Assembly (NCBI GenBank): GCA_016742275.1
Contig: JACVCD010000026.1
Coordinates: forward strand, 1-52,153
Source of the DNA: Gemmatimonadaceae bacterium
GTDB taxonomy: Bacteria > Gemmatimonadota > Gemmatimonadetes > Gemmatimonadales > Gemmatimonadaceae
Direction: 5' to 3'
DNA: 52,153 nt
Made by a program: the position numbers and the translations under genes
Shown here: piece by piece, positions 20,246 through 29,016 of the stretch
Numbering within the stretch: the first letter of the stretch is position 1
Layout: each line of letters starts with the position of its first letter
The notes under the pieces: model-generated
Told to the model about the DNA's origin: nothing
The model's input: the letters and a program-made list of their open reading frames with translations, nothing else
Databases searched by the model: none

Positions 20246-21592
20246 TTACAGTTCCCGCCCAATCAGCGTGGACAGCTGTGCACGGGCAATGCGTCCGTCG
20301 AACCGCGCCTGAATGAGCGCCTGACGGGCCTGGTTGAGCTGCGTCTGCGACGTCAGCAGATCGAGCAGCGTGGACGCACCAAGCGCGTAACGCTGCTGCT
20401 GAACGCGGAGATCTTCTTCGGCTGCAGCGATGGCGGCGAGCTGCACGCGAACGCGCGCTTCCGCGGTATTGAGTGACCGCAGCTGCTGTTCGAGCAACTG
20501 ACGCGCACCCAGTCGCGCGTCCCGCACCTGCGCTTCGGCATTGCGAAGGGCGACATCGACCTGAACGGCCTGCTGCTCTCGCACGAGATTGTTGAACAGC
20601 GGCATGGAGAAGTTGAACGTCATCTGTTGACGGTTTGGATTCCCACCGCCGAAGAGTACCAGATTGCCACGGTCAAACTCGCGGCTACCCTGTGTCAGCG
20701 TGTAGTTGTACTGCAAGGACAGCGACGGCATGAACTGCGAACGCTGCGCGCTCTTTGCCGAGCGAGCTGCCTGCAGATTGGCTTCCGCAACTTGTACTGC
20801 AGGCCCATGGGAAACGAGCTGCTCGAACTCCTGCTCCGTTGGCATCGCCGGTGCAGTGTAGGCTGTGTCAGACAGCGAAGCCGTCACCGTCGTCGTCGAC
20901 CCCACAAAACGCGTAAGCGCGGCGTTGGCCACTCGGCGATCGTTCTGCGCGGTAAGAACCGCAAGCTGGGCGTTGCCCACCTGAATTACACTGCGCAGCG
21001 AATCGGATTTCGTGGCCACGCCAGCTGACACGCGTGCGGCCGAGGCCTTGAGCTGCTGATCGGCCTGTTCGAGCAGGGCCTTCGCTGCCAGTTCATTCTC
21101 ATGGGCCGCGAGAACAGCGTAGTACTGCTGCTTGACTTGAAGGGCGGCATCGAAGCGCGACTGGATCACCGTCGCATCAGCCACATCTCCAGTGGCGCGT
21201 GCACGCTTGATTTCCGCCCAGCGCCGACCGCCATCAAAGATGTCGATCTGCGTAAGCAGGCCGTTGTTGTAGTTCCACGGATTGCCGGTCAGTGGGATCA
21301 GCTGACCCTGGAAGAACTGCACACCCTGGGTGCGACCGCTCGACGCGTTGAGCGTCAGCGAAGGGAAATACGCCGCGTAGGCCGAACGTGAGGCTGCAGC
21401 GGCAGTCCGCTCGAGCCCACGCGCTGTCACAACCGCCGGCAGATTGCGATGGGCGAGCTGAATCGCTTCAGCCAACGAAATCGGACGCGCCCCATCTTCT
21501 GGAACAACAGGCACCTGTGCACGCAGCGGGGCGGCCACATGGACCGCCCCGAGTACCGCCACCGCCAATCCCGCACGGAAGTTCGAAATCAC
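20246..21592 (-). CDS. TolC-family outer membrane efflux protein
   Basis: 448 aa starting at GTG 21592, overlapping the stop of the preceding gene by four bases (GTGA). Signal peptide about 1-25 (AVLGAVHVAAPLRAQ). Two repeats of the outer-membrane efflux protein family follow, each with long Ala/Gln/Arg-rich heptad helices (about 40-230 and 245-440). They form the trimeric channel-tunnel that docks with an adaptor. It is last in an operon headed by a sigma factor, implying envelope-stress control of a channel that could serve the unattached RND pair at 11268-15724 (inference). It ends at the terminator 20179-20204. Confidence 0.92.
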   Translation of the reverse strand: MISNFRAGLAVAVLGAVHVAAPLRAQVPVVPEDGARPISLAEAIQLAHRNLPAVVTARGLERTAAAASRSAYAAYFPSLTLNASSGRTQGVQFFQGQLIPLTGNPWNYNNGLLTQIDIFDGGRRWAEIKRARATGDVADATVIQSRFDAALQVKQQYYAVLAAHENELAAKALLEQADQQLKASAARVSAGVATKSDSLRSVIQVGNAQLAVLTAQNDRRVANAALTRFVGSTTTVTASLSDTAYTAPAMPTEQEFEQLVSHGPAVQVAEANLQAARSAKSAQRSQFMPSLSLQYNYTLTQGSREFDRGNLVLFGGGNPNRQQMTFNFSMPLFNNLVREQQAVQVDVALRNAEAQVRDARLGARQLLEQQLRSLNTAEARVRVQLAAIAAAEEDLRVQQQRYALGASTLLDLLTSQTQLNQARQALIQARFDGRIARAQLSTLIGREL

Positions 21593-21975
21593 CGCTTTTC
21601 CCCTCGAACTCGCGCGACGCTATCGGCGAGTCGTTCGTTGCGTTCAATGAGTTGATAGAACTTGACCTTCTGTGCCTCATCCAGCTCGTTCAGGATGAGT
21701 ACCCGCGCGCTATCCCGCCATCGATCCAGCTCCACGCGCACCGGCGCGAGTGTTTCGCGCTGCAGCCCCCGACGCCAGGCCCACACGGAGTCAACAGCAG
21801 CGCGCTGCGCGTCGGAGAATCCGAGCACGCGGGCCAACTCGTCCTGCGAGTCGTAATACCGGGGCTCGGGCTTGTTGAGGGCCCGATCGGTGGCAAAGCC
21901 TACAACGCCTCCCGTGAGGAAGGCGCCGAGGATGGACAGGATGGCCACTGACTTGGCCTGAGGGGACGTGGACAC
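21589..21975 (-). CDS. Small membrane-anchored periplasmic protein, Spy/CpxP- or heavy-metal-sensor-like
   Basis: 128 aa from GTG 21975. One N-terminal membrane segment (AILSILGAFLTGGVVGFATDR) precedes a helical periplasmic region (LARVLGFSDAQRAAVDSV ... LDEAQKVKFYQLIERNERLAD). The 'L-x-L-s-x-x-Q-x-x-x-v' pattern repeated twice resembles LTxxQ-type Spy/CpxP/CnrX proteins. Those bind misfolded proteins or metals and tune envelope-stress sigma or two-component systems. Its place between the anti-sigma factor and TolC fits such a role. Homology is weak by eye. Confidence 0.7.
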   Translation of the reverse strand: MSTSPQAKSVAILSILGAFLTGGVVGFATDRALNKPEPRYYDSQDELARVLGFSDAQRAAVDSVWAWRRGLQRETLAPVRVELDRWRDSARVLILNELDEAQKVKFYQLIERNERLADSVARVRGEKR

Positions 21976-21983
21976 GCGACCGC

Positions 21984-22427
21984 TCAGTAGCTGTCGAGCA
22001 GGTTGAGATACCGCTCGGGTGCGTCCGGAGATAGCGTCAGACGATCGCGACGCGAAAGCGTGCCGTCATCGATGGGAAGCGGCATGGCGGCTTCCACTGC
22101 TGCACGAGCCGCCATCTCACGCGCCTGGGCCACTGCACGCTGTTCACGCACAAACGTGGCACCAGCGGCCATGAGCGCGATCGTCGCCGCGATCAGCCCC
22201 GACTTCTGCCAGTCCGCGCGGCGGAATTCGCCAAAGCCACTCCACCACGCCGGCTTGAGCTCGAGCACCGCGCCACTGATCGAGGCCGTGATGCGCTGCA
22301 TGAGACGGGATTCCATATGCTGCCAGTAAGCTTCGTCCTGTGGCGCCGCATAGTGCGACCGCAGGGCGTCGGTCACGCGAGGATCCGCGCCCGGGCTCTG
22401 CCCGTCGTCGTTCCGTGTGACGTTCAT
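21984..22427 (-). CDS. Putative membrane anti-sigma factor
   Basis: 147 aa overlapping the sigma gene stop by four bases (ATGA). Residues 1-70 are cytosolic and hydrophilic (PQDEAYWQHMESRLMQRI). One membrane helix lies about 77-93 (SGLIAATIALMAAGATFV), then a short periplasmic tail. This is the layout of membrane anti-sigma factors, which hold the ECF sigma until a signal arrives. No zinc HxxxCxxC motif is visible. The assignment rests mainly on topology and coupling to the sigma gene. Confidence 0.75.
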   Translation of the reverse strand: MNVTRNDDGQSPGADPRVTDALRSHYAAPQDEAYWQHMESRLMQRITASISGAVLELKPAWWSGFGEFRRADWQKSGLIAATIALMAAGATFVREQRAVAQAREMAARAAVEAAMPLPIDDGTLSRRDRLTLSPDAPERYLNLLDSY

Positions 22428-23122
22428 TCTACGCTCCGAAGATTGCTCAGTTGGCGCCGCAGGTGCGCCCGAGCATGATGCAAGTCCGATCGGGCCGTGC
22501 CCTCGGGAATTCCGAGGAGGGCACCGATCTCCGCGTGTTTATAACCTTCGACGTCGTGCAGTACGATCACCGCGCGCTGTCGATCACCCAAAGTTTCAAG
22601 CGCCCGCGTCAGACGCGCACGCAATTCATCCGCTTCTGCCGGATCGCGATGCGGAGACGACAGCGTCTCCGGCAACTCGTCGGCGTCACGCACCTTGCGA
22701 CGACGCGCGATGTCCAGCGCGGCATTGGCAACGATGCGATGCAACCAGGCCCCGAACGCCTGCTCGGGACGGAATCGCTCGAGGGCGCGAAACGCGTGCA
22801 GAAATCCTTCCTGCACCGCATCCTCGGCGTCGTCGTGCGAAAGCACGATGGCGCGCGCCACGGCATACGCCCGTCGCTGATGGCGACGCACGAGTCCCGC
22901 GAAAGCAGCGCTGTCACCTGCCTGCGCTGCCAACACCAGATGCCGCTCTTCCAGCGCATCCGGCGACACCGGCCGATCAGCCACCACACCAACCCCGGCC
23001 GGTTCGGCCGCGCGCGACGTCCCACGCACCGTTCCCCGAGGGGACCAGGTACGCGTGCCCGACGTGGGCACTGCAAGGGACGAAGGCAGTGGAAGGGCAG
23101 TCACAGGGTCGTGTATGGTCAC
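22424..23122 (-). CDS. ECF RNA polymerase sigma factor (RpoE-like)
   Basis: 232 aa from GTG 23122; the start is uncertain because no strong ribosome-binding site or internal ATG is seen. The first ~55 residues are a Pro/Thr-rich extension. Region 2 is at about 65-135 (AFAGLVRRHQRRAYAVARAI; EDAVQEGFLHAFRALERF) and region 4 at about 165-225 (LGDRQRAVIVLHDVEGYKHAEIGALLGIPEGTARS). It recruits polymerase to stress promoters. Transcription order on the minus strand is sigma, anti-sigma, Spy-like, TolC. The HD gene ends five bases upstream, so it may belong to the same transcript. Confidence 0.95.
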   Translation of the reverse strand: MTIHDPVTALPLPSSLAVPTSGTRTWSPRGTVRGTSRAAEPAGVGVVADRPVSPDALEERHLVLAAQAGDSAAFAGLVRRHQRRAYAVARAIVLSHDDAEDAVQEGFLHAFRALERFRPEQAFGAWLHRIVANAALDIARRRKVRDADELPETLSSPHRDPAEADELRARLTRALETLGDRQRAVIVLHDVEGYKHAEIGALLGIPEGTARSDLHHARAHLRRQLSNLRSVE

Positions 23123-23127
23123 CCTGT

Positions 23128-23736
23128 TTACGCATCGCTGGAAAGCGCCGTTGAGGGCGCAGGAGCGCCGAGACCCAGCGCCTCCGCGTTGGCTTGCATG
23201 GCCGTCAAGACCACCCCGATGTGTTCATCGAGGGGGACACCAAGGGCCTCAGCCCCTTGCACGATATCGTCGCGATTCACACCGCGGGCAAATGCTTTGT
23301 CCTTCATCTTCTTTCGTACCCCGGAAACGTCCACATCGGCCACGGCACGCGAGGGCTTGACGAGCGCACAGGCCGTGATCAATCCGGTCAGTTCGTCGAC
23401 GGCAAACAGCGCCTTGGCCATGTCCGATTCGCGGGCGACCCCAGTGTAGTGGGCGTGTCCCAGAACGGCATCGCAGATCTCTTCCGGCCACCCGAGCGAG
23501 CGCAGATGACGCACGCCCTCCGCCGGGTGTTCGGCGTCCGCCGCCATGGCCGCGTTGGGGTAGCGCTCGTAGTCGAAATCGTGGATGAGCCCGGCGATGC
23601 CCCACGACTCCTCGTCGGCACCGAGACGCTGCGCATAGGCGCGCATCGCGGTTTCAACGGAGAGCATGTGTTTGCGAAGGGATTCCGACTGTGTCCACTC
23701 GTGGACCAGCGCGAGGGCCTCGGGGCGGGAGGGCAT
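23128..23736 (-). CDS. HD-domain putative phosphohydrolase
   Basis: 202 aa from ATG 23736. A longer frame reaches 23850 but its first 38 residues are translated from the repeat block and look unlike protein, so the internal ATG is preferred. The HD metal motif is visible: His in LRKHMLSVE, HD in IAGLIHDFDYERYP, and Asp in LFAVDELTGLI, the usual order of HD phosphohydrolases. The substrate is unknown; relatives act on nucleotides. It ends five bases before the sigma start, so co-transcription is possible. Its upstream region is the 0.4-kb palindromic block. Confidence 0.85.
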   Translation of the reverse strand: MPSRPEALALVHEWTQSESLRKHMLSVETAMRAYAQRLGADEESWGIAGLIHDFDYERYPNAAMAADAEHPAEGVRHLRSLGWPEEICDAVLGHAHYTGVARESDMAKALFAVDELTGLITACALVKPSRAVADVDVSGVRKKMKDKAFARGVNRDDIVQGAEALGVPLDEHIGVVLTAMQANAEALGLGAPAPSTALSSDA

Positions 23737-23761
23737 CACGGCAAGGTCGCCAACGTCAGCC

Positions 23762-24172
23762 GGAACTGCAACTGCTGTTTGGGACGGCAACTGCGGTTGA
23801 GGGAACTGCAACTGCGGTCGTGGGCGGCCACTGCGGTCTGGGAACGTCACCGCAGTCGGGGAACTGCTGCCGCAGTTGGGGCTACCGAAAATGCGGTTTG
23901 GGGCTGCACCTGCGGTTCAACCGCCACCGCAGTTTGGGAGGGCAATCGCGGTTGTGGGCAGCAACTGCCGTTGGGGCGGCCCAGACGGCAGTTGCTGCCC
24001 CAAACGGCAGGTGCGGTTCGACCGCAGTTGTGGACCACGACTGCGGTTGCTGTCTCAAACTGCAGGTGCAGTAGCCCCAACCGACGTGGCGGGAGTCCAA
24101 CTGCAGTGACTATCCCCAACCGCGGTCGCTGTCCACAACTGCGGTTGCGGTTCCCCAACCGCCGTCGCGGTT
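23762..24172. repeat. 0.4-kb composite palindromic repeat block
   Basis: Almost every base belongs to forward or inverted copies of a word like caactgcggttgggg. By eye TGCGGT occurs about eight times and CCGCAGT about four times on the plus strand. The left half is mostly in the gttgggg orientation and the right half mostly ccccaac. A perfect 16-bp inverted repeat lies at the centre (23956-23971 with 23985-24000, 13-nt loop). Spacing is irregular and there is no repeat/spacer structure. It separates two minus-strand genes and overlaps the stop of the MFS gene. No credible ORF. Function unknown. Confidence 0.85.
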
Positions 24173-25802
24173 AGTGCGCGTCCGCCTTGACCGCCGCCAT
24201 TCGCCCCGTCTTCCAGATCAGCAGCAGTGGCAACGCACTGACCAGCAGAATCCCTGAAATCAGGTAGATCCGCGAGAATGCCAGTACACTGGCCTGCGCC
24301 CCGATCTGGGCGTCGAGCATGCCAAGCGCCTGCTGCTTTGCCGTCACGGCGTCCACACCTCGGGCCATGAGGCCGCGGGTCATCATGCCCAGACGCTCCA
24401 GTGTGGCGCTGTCATACGCCCCGGCATGTTCGGTGAGGATGGCCTTCTGTGACTTCGTGAATCGCGACAGCAGGGTGGCCATAATGGCGATGCCCAACGA
24501 GCCGCCCAGCTGACGAAGCAGATTGAACATGCCGGTGCCCTGTCCAATCTTGTGCACGGGCAGATCGGCCATGCTGGCACCGGTGAGCGGTACGAACAGC
24601 AGGCCCAGTCCCACGCCGCGCATGATGAGCGGCCAGAACATGTCGTCGACGCCGGCTTCAAGTGGCAGATGGGCCAGCTTCCACATGGCGCCCAGGAACA
24701 TAAAGGCGCCGGTGGAGATCAGTACGCGCGCATCGAAGCGTCCACCGAGACGGCCCATCACGCCCATGGTGACCGCGCTCGCGATAGCGCCAGGCAGAAT
24801 CACCATACCCGTTTGTTGTGCGGTGTAGCCATGCAGCGATTGCAGAAACACCGGCAATACGAACACCGAGCCGTAGAGCGCGAGTCCCATAAAGGCGGCA
24901 AACACGACGCCGGGGGCCAACTGCCGCGACTTGAGCACGCGGAAATCGATGACGGGTTCGTCGATCGTGAGTTCGCGCCATACCAGTAGCACGGCCGATA
25001 CCACACTCACCACTGCGAGTGTCGTCACGAAGCGCGATTCGAACCAGTCGTACCGTTCACCGCGCTCGAGCATCCACTGCAGCGCACCAACGGCGAGTGT
25101 CAGTAGCACGATGCCCAGTACATCGACCGACTTGGCACGCACCTGGTGTGCGGCGTCGCGCACATAGGTCCACACCATCAGGCCGGCGATGATGCCCAGC
25201 GGCACGTTGATGTAAAAAATCCACGGCCACGCATACGCGTCCACGATATAGCCGCCGAGTGTGGGACCCAGCGTGGGGCCGACCATGACGCCGACACCAA
25301 AGATGGCCTGACCGATTCCGCGTTCGTGTGGTGGAAACGACTCGAACAGCGTGGTCTGCGCGGTAGCGAGCAGTGCACCGCCGCCGAGCCCTTGTAGCAC
25401 GCGCCAGAACACGAGCCCCCAAAGACTCGTGGCCGCACCGCAGAAGAACGATGCGGCAACAAACAGAGCGATCGAACCGGTGAGATAGCGTTGACGACCG
25501 AAGTACGCCGACAACCAACTCGACATCGGAATCACGATCACGTTGGCGATGATGTAGCTCGTGCTCACCCATGCGATTTCGTCGAGCGTGGCGCCCAGGG
25601 TACCCATCATGTGCGGAATGGCCACGTTGACGATGCTCGTATCGACCAGCTCAAGCACCGCCGCGAGCGTTACCGCAATGGCGATGAGATACTTGTTTTT
25701 GTACGGATCGTCCGGACGCGAGTCCGCATGCAATCCGGCTTCCGCTTCTGCACGCGCCTTGAGCTGCTCCACATGGAGCGTGCGCATGACGTCTGTGGAC
25801 AC
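24171..25802 (-). CDS. DHA2-family MFS multidrug exporter (EmrB-like)
   Basis: 543 aa from GTG 25802, with GGAG about eight bases upstream. The open frame continues to 26039, but that part is the antisense-like shadow of the adaptor gene and is rejected. Fourteen membrane segments are expected, as in EmrB/QacA drug:H+ antiporters. Family motifs include LELVDTSIVNVAIPHM (D1-type motif in TM1), WVSTSYIIANVIVIP and GPTLGPTLGGYIVDAYAWPWIFYINVP (motif C region). It should pump with the HlyD adaptor just upstream and the TolC protein of the same operon. The stop lies at the edge of the composite repeat. Confidence 0.93.
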   Translation of the reverse strand: MSTDVMRTLHVEQLKARAEAEAGLHADSRPDDPYKNKYLIAIAVTLAAVLELVDTSIVNVAIPHMMGTLGATLDEIAWVSTSYIIANVIVIPMSSWLSAYFGRQRYLTGSIALFVAASFFCGAATSLWGLVFWRVLQGLGGGALLATAQTTLFESFPPHERGIGQAIFGVGVMVGPTLGPTLGGYIVDAYAWPWIFYINVPLGIIAGLMVWTYVRDAAHQVRAKSVDVLGIVLLTLAVGALQWMLERGERYDWFESRFVTTLAVVSVVSAVLLVWRELTIDEPVIDFRVLKSRQLAPGVVFAAFMGLALYGSVFVLPVFLQSLHGYTAQQTGMVILPGAIASAVTMGVMGRLGGRFDARVLISTGAFMFLGAMWKLAHLPLEAGVDDMFWPLIMRGVGLGLLFVPLTGASMADLPVHKIGQGTGMFNLLRQLGGSLGIAIMATLLSRFTKSQKAILTEHAGAYDSATLERLGMMTRGLMARGVDAVTAKQQALGMLDAQIGAQASVLAFSRIYLISGILLVSALPLLLIWKTGRMAAVKADAH

Positions 25803-25812
25803 CGTGGCTCCG

Positions 25813-26847
25813 TTACTTGTTGACGACGATGTTGGCAACCACGGACATACCGGGGCGCAGCGGACGTTCGGCACCCAGATCCTTCGTGACACGAATGCGC
25901 ACCGGGACGCGCTGCACCACCTTGGTGAAGTTGCCAGTCGCGTTGTCGGGTGGCAGCAGCGCGAACTTGGCGCCAGTGGTCGATGCAATGCTTTCCACTT
26001 CGCCTTCGATGGTGGCGCCATCGTAGGCGTCGACTTCAAGGTGCACGACCTGTCCCGGGCGAATGCGCGCCAGCTGCGTTTCCTTCACGTTGGCCGTGAC
26101 GTAGAGACCGGAATCACTCACCACGCTCATGAGCGTCTGTCCGGCCTGCACGAGCTGACCGAGTTCTACCTGCTTGCGTGATACGGTGCCGGACAGCGGC
26201 GCCGTGATGCTGGTGTAGGAGAGCTGCAGCGCCGCATTATCCCGTGCGGCCTGTGAGGCGGCGAGACGTGCTTCCGCCAATCGCACACCGGCCTGCGCAC
26301 TGGCAATGCTGCTTGTCGCAGCGGTCACCTGACGCTCTGTGGCCGCCAACTGTGCGCGCGCCGCATCGTACGTGGCCTGCGCCGCGTCGAGCTGCGCGGC
26401 ACTGATGATCTGCTTGCTCACGAGTTCCTTGGCCCGGGCAAGATCAGCCTCGGCACGTGTGAGCGTAGCACGGGCCGCTTCGACCTGTGCCGAACCCACA
26501 TCACGCTGACTCGACGCGGTACGCACCATGGTCGCAGCCTGACCTTCCACACCGCGACTACCCGATGCCGCACGCGCCGCCGCCAGTTCGGCCTCGGCCT
26601 GCGCGAGCTTCACTTCGTATTCGCGCGGATCGATGCGCACCAGCAGGGCCGTATCGCCCACGTGTGCATTTTCGGCCGCCGACACCAGCGTCACGTAGCC
26701 ACCGACCTTGGCGACGATCGGCACGATATGTCCTTCGATCTGCGCATTGTCGGTGGACTCATGCGCGCGGGAGAAAGACCACTGTTTTACGCCCCACGCG
26801 CCCAGAGCCACGGCGGCAGCGGCGGGAACAAGAAGACGGATGTTCAT
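25813..26847 (-). CDS. HlyD/EmrA-type membrane fusion protein
   Basis: 344 aa. A single N-terminal membrane anchor (LLVPAAAAVALGAWGVKQW) is followed by the biotinyl-lipoyl halves (GHIVPIVAKVGGYVTLVSAAENAHVGDTALLV split around the hairpin, and SYTSITAPLSGTVSRKQVE). A long Ala-rich coiled-coil hairpin spans about 80-205, with a C-terminal beta-barrel (KETQLARIRPGQVVHLEVD; RPGMSVVANIVV). Adaptor between the DHA2 pump and the outer-membrane channel. It lies ten bases before the pump start. It is separated from the upstream tolC gene by the palindrome at 26880-27000, which may set its expression level. Confidence 0.94.
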   Translation of the reverse strand: MNIRLLVPAAAAVALGAWGVKQWSFSRAHESTDNAQIEGHIVPIVAKVGGYVTLVSAAENAHVGDTALLVRIDPREYEVKLAQAEAELAAARAASGSRGVEGQAATMVRTASSQRDVGSAQVEAARATLTRAEADLARAKELVSKQIISAAQLDAAQATYDAARAQLAATERQVTAATSSIASAQAGVRLAEARLAASQAARDNAALQLSYTSITAPLSGTVSRKQVELGQLVQAGQTLMSVVSDSGLYVTANVKETQLARIRPGQVVHLEVDAYDGATIEGEVESIASTTGAKFALLPPDNATGNFTKVVQRVPVRIRVTKDLGAERPLRPGMSVVANIVVNK

Positions 26848-26879
26848 ACGATTGAGACTCGAGAGATGGGATCTATGAA

Positions 26880-27000
26880 AAGCGGCAGCGAAGACGCGGA
26901 AGCGGGGTGACGGAAGCGCATGTGCGGATGCAGGGAGGCGGATGGTCGCGGCTTCGCTTCCGCGCGCGCGCTTCCGTCACCTCGCTTCCGCCGTACTGCT
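26880..27000. repeat. Inverted repeat inside the efflux operon, gcggaagcg words
   Basis: Arms 26896-26919 and 26968-26991 are reverse complements over 24 bp with one mismatch. Further gcggaagc/gcttccgc copies sit in the loop and flanks (26950-26965, 26998-27006). It lies between the tolC and hlyD genes of one minus-strand operon. A strong mRNA hairpin here could act as a partial terminator or a 3'-end stabiliser. Confidence 0.8.
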
Positions 27001-27028
27001 TCCGCAGTTCCTCTGTTCGTTTGAGGTC

Positions 27029-28378
27029 TCACGGCAACCTCCTGACTGTCCCGGTTGCCTTGGCATACGCCACGCGCGCCTGCTGGTATGCGGCCAGCGC
27101 ATCGTTGCGCAGTGTGCGGGCCTGATTGAGTGACAGGAGCGCGGTGATGACATCCGCATTGCCGGCCACACCGGCGCGGAAGCGATCCTGGGCCTGTGTC
27201 ACTTCCTGTTCGGCCAGCTGCAGGCGTTCAGAGACGGCTTCGAGTTGTTCGGATGTCGAGGCCAAGTCGAGCAGGGACGTGCGCACTTCAAGGGAGCCCT
27301 GCTCGCGCAGGTCGCGAAGTCGTGTGTCGGTTTCGCGGGCCATGGCGATCTGCTCCTCGAGACGGGCTTCGCGGCGGAAGCCGTCGAAGATGCCCACACT
27401 GAGTTGCACGCCCCACGAGTACGTGGGCAGGAGACGCTCCCAGTTGCGACCCACGACACCGTGATCCATCACGAGACCGAGCTGCGGGGTGCGTTCCCAC
27501 CGAATGGCCTTTGCTGCCTGTTGTTGCGCGCGTTCCTGTGCGCCGAGTGCTTGTACGTCGGCGCGTGCGGCAATGGCGGTTTGCACGGCGGCGTCCACCG
27601 CATTGGTACCACTGGGCAGGGCATCTACGCGGGGCAGGGCGGCCAGTGAATCACCCAGGGTGATGGTGGCATCGGCCGGCATACCGGTGGCGCGCTTGAG
27701 TTCGAGCAGCGTGCGATCTCGCTCGTTGCGGGCCACGATGATCTGGGCGCGCACAGCTGCCAGTTGCGACTGGGCACGCGTGACATCGAGGGCGATACCC
27801 ACACCAGCGGCGAGTTGGTCTCGCGCGATGCGCAGGAGATCAGCAGCGAGAACTGAGTCGGCCTGACGGGCTGTCAGTTGCGCCTCGGCGCGGGCGGCCC
27901 GCACGTAGGTCGCTGCGGCCATCGTGGCCGCGACATCGGCCTGGGCCTCGACCTCTGCGCTCGCCGCTCCGGTGGCCGCCTGCGCGGCCTTCCAGCTGGC
28001 GTAGCGACCCAGGTCCACTAGTGGCGCCTGGATGCGGTAGCGCATGTCCACCGTGGGGACTGGACCGATCAGTTCACCGTCCGGCCGGAGCATGGGCTGG
28101 CCGGTAACCGGATTGCTGAAGGCAAAGCCGAAGGTGGCCGAATTGAGCGTGCGCTCGGATTGCGCGACTCCGGCGGCCAGGTCGGGGATCAGGGCGCCGC
28201 GCCGCTGGAGCGCCCGCGCTTCGCTCTGGGCCACCCGGGATTCTGCTACGGCGACGGCTCCGTTCTGCTTGGCGGCCAGTCGCGCCGCGTCACCCATGGT
28301 GAGACGGGTTTGCGCCGAAAGCTCGCTGGACAAGACCAGTGAGAGTGTCAGTAAAGATATCTGTTGGATGCGGTTCAT
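27029..28378 (-). CDS. TolC-family outer membrane channel of the DHA2 efflux operon
   Basis: 449 aa from ATG 28378, whose ATGA overlaps the tetR stop. A 31-residue longer frame reads through tetR and is rejected. Signal peptide about 1-24 (LLTLSLVLSSELSAQ). Two outer-membrane efflux protein repeats with Ala-rich coiled helices follow. The strand segment MDHGVVGRNWERLLPTYSWGV marks a beta-barrel part. With the downstream adaptor and pump it makes a complete tripartite exporter in one operon. Confidence 0.93.
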   Translation of the reverse strand: MNRIQQISLLTLSLVLSSELSAQTRLTMGDAARLAAKQNGAVAVAESRVAQSEARALQRRGALIPDLAAGVAQSERTLNSATFGFAFSNPVTGQPMLRPDGELIGPVPTVDMRYRIQAPLVDLGRYASWKAAQAATGAASAEVEAQADVAATMAAATYVRAARAEAQLTARQADSVLAADLLRIARDQLAAGVGIALDVTRAQSQLAAVRAQIIVARNERDRTLLELKRATGMPADATITLGDSLAALPRVDALPSGTNAVDAAVQTAIAARADVQALGAQERAQQQAAKAIRWERTPQLGLVMDHGVVGRNWERLLPTYSWGVQLSVGIFDGFRREARLEEQIAMARETDTRLRDLREQGSLEVRTSLLDLASTSEQLEAVSERLQLAEQEVTQAQDRFRAGVAGNADVITALLSLNQARTLRNDALAAYQQARVAYAKATGTVRRLP

Positions 28379-29001
28379 TTCTTTAACGCCTGGAGGTAGA
28401 AGTCGGTCATCTCGTCGAGGACCTGGGCGTCGGTGCCAAGAATGGCGTGGAACTGCTTGAGGGAAGCCCACTTCGCGTGAGCGAACCAGATGGCGGAGTA
28501 CATGCGGGCGGCGATATCCGGGTCGATCGGGCGGAATTCACCGGAGTCGATACCGCGTTGAACGATGCCTGCTACGACCCGTCGTCCGCGGGCGACGACC
28601 TCATTGGCGAAGAATTCCGTGAGCTCGGGATAGGTGAGCAGCTCGCCAGCCATAACCAATCGCTGGATGACCACGAACTGCTCATTTCTCAGGAATTGCC
28701 ACCATCGTTTGGCATATTCACGGAATAGTGATTCGATGGTGCCGCTTATATGTGATGATGCAAGCGCTTCTGCTTCTTCGATGGCAACGCCAAGCGTGGC
28801 ATGCACCATCTCACGGAACAGTGCTTCCTTGTTCTCGAAGTAGAGGTAGATCGTGCCCTTGGCAACACCGGCTCGTTTGGCGATGTCATCGAGGCGCGCG
28901 CCGGCCAGGCCACGTGTCCCGAATTCGACGAAGGCGGCGTCGAGAATCTGCCCAGGGCGTTCTTCCGGACGGCGCCGTCGGGTTTTTTCGAGTGAGTCCA
29001 T
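28375..29001 (-). CDS. TetR-family transcriptional repressor
   Basis: 208 aa, first gene of the efflux operon. The N-terminal helix-turn-helix reads ILDAAFVEFGTRGLAGARLDD then GVAKGTIYLYFENKEALF, typical of TetR/AcrR proteins. The C-terminal ~150 residues form the ligand-binding domain with no assignable ligand. It should bind the palindrome at 29017-29034, just upstream of its own start, and repress the operon until an exported compound binds (inference from family). No Shine-Dalgarno is evident before the ATG. Confidence 0.95.
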   Translation of the reverse strand: MDSLEKTRRRRPEERPGQILDAAFVEFGTRGLAGARLDDIAKRAGVAKGTIYLYFENKEALFREMVHATLGVAIEEAEALASSHISGTIESLFREYAKRWWQFLRNEQFVVIQRLVMAGELLTYPELTEFFANEVVARGRRVVAGIVQRGIDSGEFRPIDPDIAARMYSAIWFAHAKWASLKQFHAILGTDAQVLDEMTDFYLQALKK

Positions 29002-29016
29002 ATCACAACACTAATG

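Noticed and set aside
23762-24172. CRISPR array
   Set aside because: Repeats are degenerate, in both orientations and irregularly spaced, with no unique spacers and no cas genes.
25813-26039. N-terminal 79-codon extension of the MFS pump
   Set aside because: It is the other reading frame of the hlyD 3' end; GTG 25802 has a ribosome-binding site and the normal N-terminus.
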